Below are positions 35,701 through 46,349 of a stretch of DNA of 64,000 nt, piece after piece. The DNA is from Isoetes taiwanensis (taxonomy: Eukaryota; Streptophyta; Lycopodiopsida; Isoetales; Isoetaceae): assembly GCA_021234155.1 (NCBI GenBank), contig JAJEKV010000016.1, positions 21,990,988-22,054,987 of the forward strand, written 5' to 3'. A program made the translations under genes and the position numbers. The first letter of the stretch is position 1. Each line of letters starts with the position of its first letter. The notes under the pieces were generated by a model. It made no database searches and had not been told where the DNA came from. It saw only the letters and a program-made list of their open reading frames with translations.

Positions 35701-35976
35701 GCACTCTTTAAAAGATGATTTTTTTTATTCATTCTTTTCACCTGGTTATGTTTTTGTAGTGGATCTGATAATAACAGTGAATTAATATTTGTCCAGGAAG
35801 CATCTATCCACGAAATAATTGATCAAGCCTATGGGCTGTTCACAAGAGAAGAGGTGTTTTTTCTTTGTACAGTTTTTCTGGATATTTACTCATGTTATCT
35901 CTTGTATTTATTTATGCACTTAACCTTTGAGCAGGTTATGGTGTTAGAGTGGGCTGATGATGTGGAGTTGCATTAG
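26775..35976 (+). CDS. Six-exon gene, predicted 121-aa protein of unknown function
   Basis: Predicted CDS: 27593..27663, 28521..28594, 32291..32412, 35797..35853, 35935..35976. A leader exon ends at 26807 (AAG|GTATGT) and joins 27559. All junctions are GT..AG, phases agree (2, 1, 0, 0), and the sum is 366 nt, giving 121 aa plus stop TAG. The protein begins MVHPVMVATSGDVLAGPAI, has a Leu/Ser/Pro-rich segment (residues 24-48), a Lys-rich patch, a semi-hydrophobic GPTFAYMLLVSMVNVGRY, then EASIHEIIDQAYGLFTREE, and ends with EWADDVELH. An earlier in-frame ATG (26797, MITRWQF...) could extend it by 14 residues. A leader ATG at 26775 opens an overlapping upstream frame (MSLPLQQNDHK...). I do not recognise the family. 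The introns are large and repeat-filled. Splicing is inferred from sequence only. Confidence 0.55.
28073..28168 (+). repeat. Partial duplication of the exon-3 donor region
   Basis: The block TAGCCCATCACCAG|GTAAATTAATCG and about 75 following bases recur 506 bp downstream at 28579-28677, where the first part is the end of coding exon 3 and its splice donor. The copies are about 90% identical. The upstream copy keeps a potential donor (GTAAAT at 28089). Confidence 0.8.
28850..30000 (+). repeat. ~180-bp satellite, block 1 (intronic)
   Basis: Successive monomers of about 176-188 bp are marked by CCATAACTC (near 29086, 29274, 29450, 29626, 29809) and by CATTGGAAAGATCAC plus GGAAGGTCTACA. Minus-strand open frames recur in each monomer but are repeat artefacts. 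The block lies in the intron between coding exons 3 and 4 of the 121-aa gene. Confidence 0.85.
29081..31671 (+). repeat. 1.3-kb tandem duplication containing the satellite
   Basis: 29081-30383 and 30412-31671 are near-identical direct copies (offset 1331 at the left end, 1288 at the right). They include the satellite monomers and a shared unique part (AAGCATCTATGGAGGCTGC...). The second copy lacks about 40 bases present near 30268-30305 and a few bases near 31230. The high identity implies a fairly recent duplication. Confidence 0.9.
31672..34300 (+). other. Intronic DNA (apart from exon 4 at 32291-32412)
   Basis: No other exon is supported. A plus-strand frame at 31999-32115 (VLSFFLPHVDSLFGGE...) follows an AG and looks protein-like, but its phase does not fit the gene and it ends in a stop, so it is not included. 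Open frames at 33056-33459 lie on both strands without domains. Confidence 0.4.
34310..34735 (-). repeat. GATTC array, copy 3 (reverse orientation)
   Basis: AATCTAAGGGAATCT and similar variants are the reverse complement of the arrays at 2.1-3.2 and 14.2-14.6 kb. It lies in the intron between exons 4 and 5 of the 121-aa gene. Confidence 0.8.
35488..35506. repeat. (TA)n microsatellite
   Basis: About nine TA dinucleotides within the intron before exon 5. Confidence 0.95.
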
Positions 35977-38900
35977 AAATAAAGAGAAATTCATTATTCA
36001 ATGTTTTTAATGTGCCTTTAACCCGTTGTTTCTGCTCTCTTATGAGCTGGTCATAAATGGTTGAGTTCGTGAATTTGCTGAAACTGATTTTGTTGACTTC
36101 TTTCTTCAGGAAGCAGCTGCAGCACCTCATTTGAAGCACAGTTTTCATGGAGTGTGTGCACGTGAATGCAATTCTAAGAAATTGTCTTGGACTGCTGCCT
36201 TTATAAACAGCTGGGATATGGACCGCAGAAATGTAACTCAAGAACCTTCAATGATAAAAACGGATTAGATAATAATAACGAGCTATAGCAAATTTGGCAT
36301 AAAGCTTAGCACAACAACTTGCAACATGTTTTATCCACGTGGGAGCATAATAAGTTCCGAAATGGATGAGTATACATAACATTTGACAATAATGATTAAT
36401 ATAAACTAACTAGTCAAGGTTGGGGATCTCCACTTGCAAGAGAGATTCCAAGGCATGGCAAATGGTCTTCAACGAAGGCGTCATCTTTTGTCAGGTACAG
36501 GAAGCAATGGATGTTGGTTTTCCAAATTGTGCCAGGCAGACACGTCACGTCAGGGTGGGGCACAACGTAGAAGGGGACTAAAAAAGAGGCCGAGGGCGTG
36601 TTCTCGATGGTGCATGGGCAATCTGCCAGCAATATTCAGTGACCTGTAATTTGGCATTATGCAGGAACAGGAACAGGGAGGGGTTGAATTTGCAAAGAGG
36701 TGTCCCACCTAAGCAGCCAATAAAACCAGAGGTGCTCACAGCCACAAGATACGATCTGGGTTGTAGGATCGACGAATCCGACGACTTGTGCTTAATCTGC
36801 AAAGCAAAGGAAGCAGGGAGGAACCAAGCAAAGGCAAGTGCCAGAAACAGAAGTCGAAATGCTCACGTTAATGCGCAAGCAACGGTGTGGAATCAAGCAA
36901 ATGGTAAGCGCCTGATATACTCTCAGTCATATCTGTGTATTTTATTCACAGGGTTGTGTTGACTCTGGCATTCTGGTGCATTACATTGCGCTGAGCCCAA
37001 CAATGGGTAGATGAGATAGATAGAGCACTGCATTGATGGTTCTCTTCTTTCAGGGAAGTGGGTGGTGCCCATGAAGCCAAATTTCTAAGCCATTTTTGAA
37101 TCAGACAGAGGGCCCCCACTACGCTGCCCTTGTTCCATTCTGGTCAGCTCCCAAATGTGCTGCCCTCTTGTGCACTGCAGCGTCTGTTGACCCCTTTATT
37201 GCTCTGCTGTTTGTTATGGTTGGATTTCTCAACTTTCATCGCCTTGATGGCGACTTAAAGGCTCGGAAATTTCAACTCCTTGGATCTTCCATACGCTGCA
37301 ACTGTTTATACTTTGGGGACTACTTGGGTCCGGTTTATTGGTCGGCCCTGAGCCTGAGCCTGAGCCTGAGCCCTGAGCCCATCCTTTGGTTTTGTTTGTC
37401 AACCCTTCATTAACTCTTAAACTTTATTTGGGTTGGAGAGATGTCACTGCCGTAAAGGTCCTCCTATTTGTTGAGTTTTTTGGGCCAACATCCCGTGGAC
37501 AGCACACATGTGAAACGCCATCAATTTGTTCAGTATTTGGCCCAGCGTCTAGCCCCTAGCCCGTCACTTATGACAAAGGAATCAATACCATCATTTTCTT
37601 GCCTACCACATTGTATTGTATCTGGCACCTTGTTCAAACAACACCTAAGTTTATGTATAACCTTGTATTTAATTGTTCTCTCTATAGCGGCCTAATGGAT
37701 TGCTCAATTATCCAATCATTGATTTTGAATCCGTCTATCATCCATCTAAAGGGCAATAAATCCCTCAATTCTTTTATCTACGGTATGAACAGTTTGTCAA
37801 CCCTTTGATTCAGGTTCTCGTAATCCTTAAGTTACAGATCTGCATGTTTCCACAATAAAAGATGTCTGCATTGCTTCGCCAAGTCAATGTAATATTATCC
37901 TCTTGTATTTAAGTGATTCATCCATCTATATGTGTGCAGATCTTCACATTACTCATTTTTGTCAAACATGTATGAGTTATTTATGATCGAGAAAGTTCGT
38001 ATCAGATAAAATTTGTCAAATAGACTGTACACTTGTCATACTAAAGGAGAATTAGTCTTAATGCATCCCATATATACATGCTAACAAAGCGACTTATTTT
38101 GCTCTAATCTAATCCTTTTAATTATTCCTCGTTCACATGTTAGTCAACTATAACAAATATAAGCAATATGGTAATAGGTAGACAAGGCACGTTCTTGACA
38201 TAAACTATACGATGGGACCATTCAAATTGACTATAGATTAAGGACAAATTATGAAATGATGCAAACATATACATGACTATAAAAAAGTAGAAAAAAGGGG
38301 TGGTCCAGGCCATATGAAATGATGCGGACTTTGTGTCCATTTTTATGTCAAAATATTGCCTTTGTGTTCATATTGTCATCGTAGTCATCATTGAGTTCCC
38401 ACTAGAATGTTGTGTTTGGTCAAAGTAGAGATGGGACATCATAAAGTTTGTATTGATAAATATGGTGGACCACAATTGGGGACCATCATTACGACACATG
38501 AAGTCAAGGATTTTTGCTTTGAAGCGTCATACTAGTTGAGGTTGGCCATGTACAGATTGTGTATCAACATTACTCTAATATTTAAGAGCATTTTTTACCA
38601 TCCTTCCATAAGAGCCATTTAATGTTTTGGCTGTTTATTATCTGCAACAAGCAGTGTCTGAAAGCCACGTTCCATAAATTTCAAAAAGCAACCGAAAGCA
38701 GTCCATCTGATCAACTATGTTAAGTACATCATGTAGTCATGAATGCCGAGAAACAACTGAAACTTGTATTAAGCAGTTCCTGCAAATACCATCTTATTTA
38801 TATACGTTCTTATTTCTTCCTGAAGATAAAAGCTTGCCCCTTAGGGCCTTAACTATCTGGTTTGGTAGAAGCCCATAGAAATCACCACCTTTTGCATTTA

Positions 38901-39617
38901 AAGCGCACGCTTAGATTAAGAAACATTTTGCAGAAGCTTGATTCAGTTTATATGTTGCAGTATTCGTTCTCATGATAAGTGATCACGTATCTCATTCTAA
39001 AGGCATATGCAGGTTTATGCTCCTCTGATATAAATAACAAAGTGCTAAGAAAGTTGCATTGTGGAACAGAACCCTATGCATCTTGAAGTCCTCAATCATT
39101 GCAGGTAGGAGCAATAACTCCAAAAAATTCTTTAGTTGGAATACAGTGCACAGTAATGCGTGAACTTTTAAGCTCATAACTGTCTCCTCATCGTCTATTG
39201 TCTGTAAAATCGTGTTGATGATTATGACTCCTGGCACCAAGAAGTCCATATAATGATCCATGCTGAAATCATGAGCCTGTCATTGGCGATTTAACGCTTC
39301 ACAATCAAAATTAATTCTTCCCTTGCAAAAGAATTCCTTGGCATGCTAGGGAGAGAAGTTCCAAAATTTACATATGAATACAAGCCTCAGCATTGGCTTG
39401 TAACTGCATACTATGTAAGCATTTATTTAGTTGGCAGCTGAACTGAGCCCGCAAAACACAGACATGATCCATCAAGCTTTCATTTATTGACAATGTTACA
39501 AGGATGAATATGCAGATAGCTCAGTGCACTGGTTCACGGCTTGCAGTTCTAGATCTAAAAAAATTCGTGATCTAGAGTGACTAGATCAATGAAGTGCTAG
39601 TTTGGATGGGAGCTAGG
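35977..39617. other. Intergenic between the 121-aa gene and PP2C
   Basis: This covers the 3' flanks of two convergent genes. Open frames at 36414-36962 on both strands are coding-like (for example VVPHPDVTCLPGTIWKTNIH on the minus strand) but not recognised. A hexanucleotide CTGAGC run lies at 37346-37380. The minus-strand frame at 38992-39261 shows no domain. Nothing else is assignable. Confidence 0.35.
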
Positions 39618-42537
39618 TTAGCTTGAAGATCTCCAAATTCTGCCCTCTAAAGATATGACCATAACAGAAACATCGTCATGATACTTACGCCGGTCTCCTT
39701 GAGGAATATCTAGAAGCTCATGAAAATCCATTCCTGCATTAAAAACATGGCAAACATCCATTAGAAGGGGGTTAAATGGCCCAGTAAACAGAAATATAAA
39801 TTACTGCAACAGTGCAATAAACTCTTCAGGAACTACGTGTTTAATTTAGAATTCAGCTCTTCAATGTATAATAAATGCTTGAAGTTCTGAACTTACCAGC
39901 TTTCCTTGCGGCTCGGAAGAGAAGCTCTTCAATTAGATATTGAGCGGGATCTCCATCTGGGGACTTTTCCATGAACCATTCCACATGGGAAACAACTTCT
40001 TCATTGCTAAGATATTGATATAACCCGTCCGATGAAAGCACCAAGAAATGATCCCGGGGACCAAGCTTATGGTGTGACAGGGATGGTTTGCATGTAATAT
40101 AAGGTGCAGTTCCAACATAGTCTATCCGGAACATTTCCAGAAGAGCATCATTCCACTTTGGCTATAGACAACAAACATGAAAGTTAGTTTGATAAAGGAA
40201 AGAGGAGATACAGAATGCCACTTTCTCTTATACTATTTACCTGCTTTAAAAATCCAGCACCAAATGCGCGTGTAACCTTCAGTGATCCCTTTACTCTGTC
40301 ATTTGACACAGATGCGGCATCGTCTGCATGAAGGGCTTTGATTCTCATAACCTCCTGAATAATATCTTTGACCATCAGCACATAACAGATCTAATTCAAG
40401 GAAAAATAGATGACATCAAATCAGTTTAGATGCTTTGAATTACCTCAGGCACACTTGTGCTATGGTCAAAGGATAGCTGTAATGCCCCCAGTGTAGAAGA
40501 TACAGCAGGAGGACTAATTTGATCAAAATCATATGATTCCTGAGCTGCCAGTTCCATTGGAGTTTCTTCGATAATTTTTTCAAGTTCCATCCTTAGCATT
40601 GAATCTCTGCTGCCTATCCTTTCCTGATTATCCAATTTGGCATCTCCCAACCTTACCTGCCAAGAAGATGATTTCCCTAGGCTCTCTAAAAATCCGACCT
40701 TTTTCCGCTGAGCTACGATTGCACGGCTATCACCAACATTCATAATGTAAACATCTTCGTCCTTCATAAGCATTACCAGGACACAAGATCCCATCAAAGC
40801 CAGCTCAGGATTTTCAGAAGCTGCTTTATCCGCCATCTCTAAGAAAGCTGCCTCGGTCTCCAGGAGGGCCCGAGAAAGTGCTTTTAAAACAGCTGCATGA
40901 TTCACAGCCATTCTTCTAGTCTCTTTCCTATGGCCCTGATCTTGCTTTGAGTCTTCTGTTGAACTTTTTTGTGCTTCTAGTCTTTCCTGTTCCCAATCAT
41001 ACCTCCACTGAAACAATTTCTTATTTCTTCTATTGCGTTTTCCATATACACTTTTAATTTTCCTACCTAAACTGCCCTTCCTTCCTGGCTGTTTATGATC
41101 CTCAAGTTCTCGTGCTAAATCCCCAAATATTAGATTCCTCAGACTGTTTTCTTTGTCTGGATGATACACAGTTTTTTGTTCAAAAGTATTGGACTGGCTG
41201 TTAGGTGTTTTGGCAGTAACAGTAACACTATCCGTGCTCAAACAAGGACCAGCATCCTCTGACTTATATTGAGAACTCTCTTCTGAGTCTTTTATGGAGA
41301 GATCTGCCAGATCCTGTCCCAAACCCATATCAGATACCTTGGTATGGTTTCTTACCCAGCCAGTTCCATTTATCCTAGACTTCCTGGGACCTTTGTCCCG
41401 TGAACCTAAAGGCTTTCCATCCTGATCACAATTACTCTGGTTGCCTACACTCCTAAGAACAAATGCTTCATTAGTATCCCAGAGTAAACCTTTTAGTTCT
41501 TTATAGATTGCAGGATATAAGTTCCCCATGAGAAAATCTGGAGCATCAGGTCCATTAAAGCCATCATAGATCCCAACAAACAGCCAGCCATGTTCTTCCG
41601 ACAGAACTACATGCATTCTATCTTCTCCAGCCCTGCCCTGTGCCCATTGGAGGTTCTGAGCTTCTTTAACATCATTAGAAGAGGCACAGCTAGTATCAAA
41701 AGAAAAATCTTGAGAATCTCCATCTGATCCTTTTTTTCGATCTCCTTTTAAGGGACCGACAAAAGGAAGTTTGGGCCATACCAGATTTGAAGCTGTTTTA
41801 CTTAAAGCTTTCTTTACAGGATTGCCTACGGTCTTCATAAACCGTTTAAGAGATGTCCTCGTTTTCAAATAGCGTCTGTATCTTCTGGCCAACGGAGCAG
41901 ACAGGTTAGTCCGATCAATCTGTTCAAGAGGACCTGACATAAAACCCCTTTCCATGGGACCAGAAAGAAAACCTCTTTCAAGAGGACCAGACATAAATCC
42001 TCTTTCAATCGGACCTGATAAGAAGCCCCTCTCTAGCGGACCAGAAAGAGGCCCTGATAGGGTTCCAGAAATGGAGCCTGAATGAGCAATTCCTTTGGGA
42101 ATAAGCTGCAAAGGTAAGGCTGCAAACGATGGAGTAGCTTCAAAGGTAGCGGCACGCTCGCTTTGTAAATTACACAGTTCGTTGCAAATCATTGATCGAG
42201 GAGTTGCTGTGTTTGCACTAACAGAAGCTCCGGATATGGACTTGAAAGAGGTCTCGGATATGGATGCATTCTTGGGCTTTTCTGTTTGTTGCAAATCTGG
42301 CAAGCATTGTTCTGCTGAATCAGAAGCCTCCAATGTTGGCTGAGAAATAGAAAGGTCCGTAGATTGATGTGGAGAAGAAATTGGTGAATCCAGGATTGGA
42401 CGAATGTAACAGAACGAATGGCCCAATCCTTCATCAAGAGGCTCCCCAAACTGTACTCCGTAACCATCTTGTGGGTATTTAGAGCTTTGATTTTGGGAAG
42501 AGAAACAACAAGCTATTCTGGATGCCCTGTTTCCCAT
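39618..42537 (-). CDS. Protein phosphatase 2C, POLTERGEIST/PLL-like, 862 aa
   Basis: Exons (minus): 42537..40444, 40354..40241, 40161..39897, 39733..39618; all introns are GT..AG and 2589 nt give 862 aa. The start is [11 protein letters not shown]: Gly2 fits N-myristoylation and Cys10/11 fit palmitoylation, as known for Arabidopsis POL and PLL1, which act at the plasma membrane in CLAVATA-linked meristem signalling. Residues 157-206 repeat SGPLERGF, a family hallmark. PP2C motifs: GEDR (304-307), GIYDGF (322-327, metal Asp325), NVGDSRA (600-606), [14 protein letters not shown] (about 718-731), [10 protein letters not shown] (from 779; Asp781) and YHDDVS (842-847). The insert of about 200 residues between the first motifs (350-550) is typical of POL/PLL. 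No break is seen; it looks functional. Neighbours give no functional hint. Which POL/PLL paralogue it is cannot be settled by eye. Confidence 0.95.
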
Positions 42538-42542
42538 CACAT
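42537..42542 (-). promoter_or_regulatory. Start-stop uORF overlapping the PP2C start codon
   Basis: On the minus strand the leader reads GAGAATGTGATGGGAA. An ATG at 42542-42540 is followed at once by TGA (42539-42537), and the A of that stop is the A of the PP2C ATG (42537-42535). A ribosome starting at the first AUG would terminate on top of the true start. Minimal AUG-stop uORFs are known to stall ribosomes and control expression in plants (boron-responsive AUG-UAA). A role here is inference. Confidence 0.7.
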
Positions 42543-43190
42543 TCTCCCACTGTTAATCGGCAGAGGCCGGATATGAATCAAAATCGAAATACCCAAAAGA
42601 GAAGAAGCCAAAATCAGATCATATGGACCGATTTTTTGCGCGTTTTTCTCCCGATCGACGACCTGATGCAAGAAATAAAGCGGCGAACGCACCATTCTTA
42701 GTGCCCAATGTCTCGGAATCTTTTGCTTGAGGGACCCATCTGGAAATAGTCGGCCTACAGCGCCAAAGCTTGAGCTCCGAAACCGCCCATTTGCGCAAAT
42801 CGCCACCGGCGAGTTCGGCAACCAGTTTGTGCTCCAAACCGCTGTGTCAGATCGAAAGAACAAGGCAGGGATTGGAATGCGCAGAAATCTTTCTCAGGAG
42901 GTCTGAATCAGATCCGTAAAGCAATGAGATTTGGATCAATATGTAAGGAATCAGATCAGGAACAGAGCTCCCACGAAGAAGGCAGGGAGGGGAGGCGCCG
43001 GAACTAGCCGTAGAAAAGAAGAGAAGCTCTCCTTCTTCAGAAGGCTCCGGGATCGAGAGGGGGGAAGGGGCCCCGGCGCCGGAAAGACGGTGGCCGGAAA
43101 CGGGTTTCCGGTTGCCGAGTGGCGGTCAGTGTCAGGCGTGAGTAGACTTTTGGAAGGTGCTCGCGTGGTCAAAATGTACGGCGCCTAACG
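42543..43190 (-). promoter_or_regulatory. GC-rich 5' leader/promoter region of PP2C
   Basis: The region upstream of the PP2C start changes from AT-rich to GC-rich, especially 42985-43190 with many CpG sites and GGAAACGGGTTTCC-like text. Plus-strand and minus-strand open frames here are by-products of composition. The transcription start cannot be placed. Confidence 0.5.
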
Positions 43191-43539
43191 TAGAGAAGAA
43201 GGCAAGCGCTTCAATATTAAATTATTAATTTAAAAGTCAATTTTCTTGGTCGTATGCTCCTCTTTTAGCTATTTTTTTAGGCTTCCCATACAACCCCCAT
43301 GTGAGCTGGTCGGTATCCTACGTGTCAATACCCCTCCTTACCTGGCTTGCTTTGGTCTGAAGCCTAATGTGATCGAATACCATTGATCTTCCCTTTACTG
43401 CAGTGACGTGGCACAATCCCCACGGTTGGGGATTTCATCCTCCAGAATCTCCGTCACTCGAGATTCTGCCACGTCACCACATTGAGGGTAACTTTATTTT
43501 CCGTCCATCTTCCTAGGCTTGATCTTCCTTGGGTGTGGA

Positions 43540-44110
43540 TAGGCTTTTTCCTCACTATCATACCTAAGAGACAATCCCACCCATCCAGATCTTAACCTTG
43601 AACTAACAAGGTCATCCTGGTGTGATCCCCATATGGATCCAAGAAACCCGGGTGTAGATAGGCTTTTAACTCACTACCATACCTAGATCTCAATATTGAA
43701 CTAACAAGGTCATCCTCGGTGTGATCCTCGTATAGATCCACGAACAGGCCTTTAACTCACTACCATACCTAAGAGAAGATCCCAACCATCCCAGATCTTA
43801 ACGTACAAGGTCATCCTGGGTGTGATCCACATGTAGATACAAGAAATCTGGGTATGATCTTTGAACAAGATTTTGTCTCGAATTGTATACCCCCAGCCAT
43901 TCAAGATTCTAACATCAAAATAACAAGTAACAATATCGGTGAAAGAGATCCTAGCCCTCCAAGATTGCAAGATCGAAATATCATAAAGTACACTATTGGT
44001 AGTCATCCAAGATCCTAACATCCAAATTACGAGTAACAATTTTTGTGAAAGTGATTCTAACCCTCCAAAGTTGCAAGATCCAAATGTCATAAAGTACAGT
44101 TTACTGTCTT
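43540..44110. repeat. Two adjacent diverged tandem repeats of about 100-120 bp
   Basis: 43545-43850 has three copies of a unit with CTCACTACCATACCTA and AACAAGGTCATCCT. 43905-44105 has two copies of a unit with AGATYCTAACATC, GAGTAACAAT and CATAAAGTACA. Neither encodes a protein. Confidence 0.75.
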
Positions 44111-44642
44111 CTACTGCAATGGGTGGTAAAGGCCTCCATCTTGCACCAAATACCAACTTGGATTTACCCCTTCAACATTTTGCTGGATCAGGACTCCAGC
44201 TGCGAGATTGGGAAGACCGAGGGATAGGAGGACCCTAAAATTCTCATGCATGTGGCCAGCACGAGTATTACTATCAACTTCATCCAAGATGCCTACACCC
44301 ATTACTAGGAAGATAGAGATCTTTCAATTTTCTCGTATTTAAAACATATGATTTATGTATATATTTCACGAGATACTATAGTACATATGTGATGAACAAT
44401 GGATACTTTAAAAAATAATGTCATTTGCTCCCAATATTTGACTGGCCAAATCCTACATTTAAAAAGTATGAATTTTGTCACCATCTCGACCTTTCTTCTA
44501 TCTTTCTATCTACCATCAACCTTTTATTTATTAACCTTTTGGAGCATATTGTTATCTTTAATGGTCGGATTGGTAATATCGCCCTAGGGTTTTGGGCAGC
44601 ACTTGACCTCTACGATTACTATCGAAGATGCCTAAGATAAAT

Positions 44643-44853
44643 ATTAGGGGAAAACTATAAAATACCCCTAACTTTTTGCAAAATTCACAGTATACCCCTA
44701 ACTTTCTAAAAATTCACAAAATGCCCCTGAGTATAGGTTTTTTAGGGGTATTTTGTGAATGTTTAGGGGCATTTTGTGAATTTTTAGAAAGTTAGGGGTA
44801 TACTGTGAATTTTGCAAAAAATTAGGGGTACTTTGTAGTTTTCCCCTAAATAT
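44643..44853. repeat. Inverted-repeat (foldback/MITE-like) element 1
   Basis: Arms of about 85 bases (44645-44730 and 44763-44853) are near-perfect reverse complements, containing AATACCCCTAACTTT and AAATTCACARWATGCCCC-like subunits. The central spacer is about 30 bases. It resembles MITE-like foldback repeats made of ACCCCTAA units. Confidence 0.85.
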
Positions 44854-45340
44854 TACAAGAACCTTAGTTCGAAGTATGTCTACAAAGTAAGGGTACCATG
44901 GATTGTCCAAATGTCATGGATTGGCATTGTGAAGAGTGGTGGTGACATCACACAAATGAATTTATTTTTTTCAACATTGAGATACAATGTATCATGTTTT
45001 GAATGTAAGCACTATTTAAATATATTATCTATACTAAATATAAAGAATGCACAAATGGGCGCGTTGAGTTTGGCACTCATATTGCAGGACAGGGATTCGG
45101 CGTCAACATAACATTCTTAGGAGACAGGTTTCTTGCCTCTTCAGAGGGCGGCCCTTGATTGCCACATTGTCTATTTTCAGAAGATGGTCAATATGGACGA
45201 TGATGTAGCAAAATAACAGGGGGTTCCAGGGGGGTTTGATGTGGATGTAAAAATAACAATTCCTAAAACCATAGACCATATATCCTAAAACAATCGAATA
45301 AATTGTTATAAAAAAAAAGGAAAACTACCAAAATACTTCT

Positions 45341-45464
45341 ATGAGTTTGTGTAATTACCAAAATGCCCTTATAAGTTTCAAAATTACCAAAATTGTATAG
45401 TAGGTAGGGGCATTTTGGTAATTTTAAAACTCATAAGGGTATTTTGGTAATTACACAAACTCGT
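45341..45464. repeat. Inverted-repeat element 2
   Basis: Arms 45341-45393 and 45412-45464 pair closely (AATTACCAAAATGCCC against GGGTATTTTGGTAATT). Different sequence from element 1 but the same architecture, about 500 bp away. Confidence 0.85.
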
Positions 45465-45484
45465 AAGCGCCCGATTTGGGTTGG

Positions 45485-45745
45485 GCTCCAATGGAAACCT
45501 CCCCAACTTTCCATGGAAACCTCCCCAACTTTCCCTGGAAACCTCCCCATTTTCCGGGAAACCTCCCCAACTTTCCCTAGAAACCTCCCCAACTTTCCTG
45601 GCCTGGGGAGGTTTCCAGATTAGAAAACATGGGAGGTTTCCATGGAAACCTCCCCACCTTTCCGTGAAAACCTCCCCAACTTTCTTGGCATTACCTGGGA
45701 GGTTTCCAATTAAGAAAACAGGGGAGGTTTCCATGAAAAGGTGGG
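45485..45745. repeat. GGAAACCTCCCCAACTTTCC minisatellite with inverted blocks
   Basis: About eleven copies of a 20-25-bp unit; the first half is in one orientation, followed by inverted copies (GGGGAGGTTTCC) and a second forward/inverted pair. One more copy lies near 45906-45925. The minus-strand 156-codon frame is an artefact of the repeat. Confidence 0.9.
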
Positions 45746-46194
45746 GAGGTTTCCACAAAAGGAAAAAAAAAAAGTCTTTAAATTTGCACGAAGACCAAGA
45801 ATAGCCCTCGTGCATCTCGGTCCTCGTGCATCTTAATGACGAGGCGCAGTTCATCGGTGGTTGCCAACATTAATGACTATTTTTTATTTTTTAAAATATT
45901 TTATAGAAACCTCCCCAACTTTCCAAAGAAACTAGGGGGGTTTTCCACAAAATGTCTATAAAATTTCAAAGTGAACTATTTCTTCAAGTAAGTCGTCCCT
46001 TTGGGTTCTTCTTATTTACATTTACACCCAGATTTACACTACATATGCATAAAATTCAAGATGTAAATTCATCCCACATATCCATCAAGGGTAGAACCCA
46101 AGCCACAGCATAAGGTTTTTCCAAGAAACTGTAGTAGTATGCATTAGGTTATTATATTTCATTATTTAACTCAGCTTAAGATCATACTTTATAT

Positions 46195-46207
46195 GCTGCC
46201 ATGATAA
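46195..46207. repeat. Target-site duplication, left copy
   Basis: GCTGCCATGATAA, identical to 51952-51964, flanks the LINE. Confidence 0.9.
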
Positions 46208-46349
46208 TTTTTTTTTTTTTGAAGAACTGTGTCATCAATATATTAAAAGAATGGTAATGTTACAAAGCAAGTGAGGAGGAAGGAGAACTGCCCCAAAGAG
46301 ACAGCGATACCTCGACACTCCACAACAAACTCACAAACAAACTGCAACT

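Noticed and set aside
42095-42467. Frames inside PP2C exon 1
   Set aside because: Shadows of the real PP2C coding sequence.
42931-43188. 85-codon plus frame, Arg/Gly-rich
   Set aside because: It is the antisense of the GC-rich PP2C leader.
45384-45854. 156-codon minus frame with repeated GEVSRESWGGF
   Set aside because: It is a translation of the GGAAACCTCCCC minisatellite.
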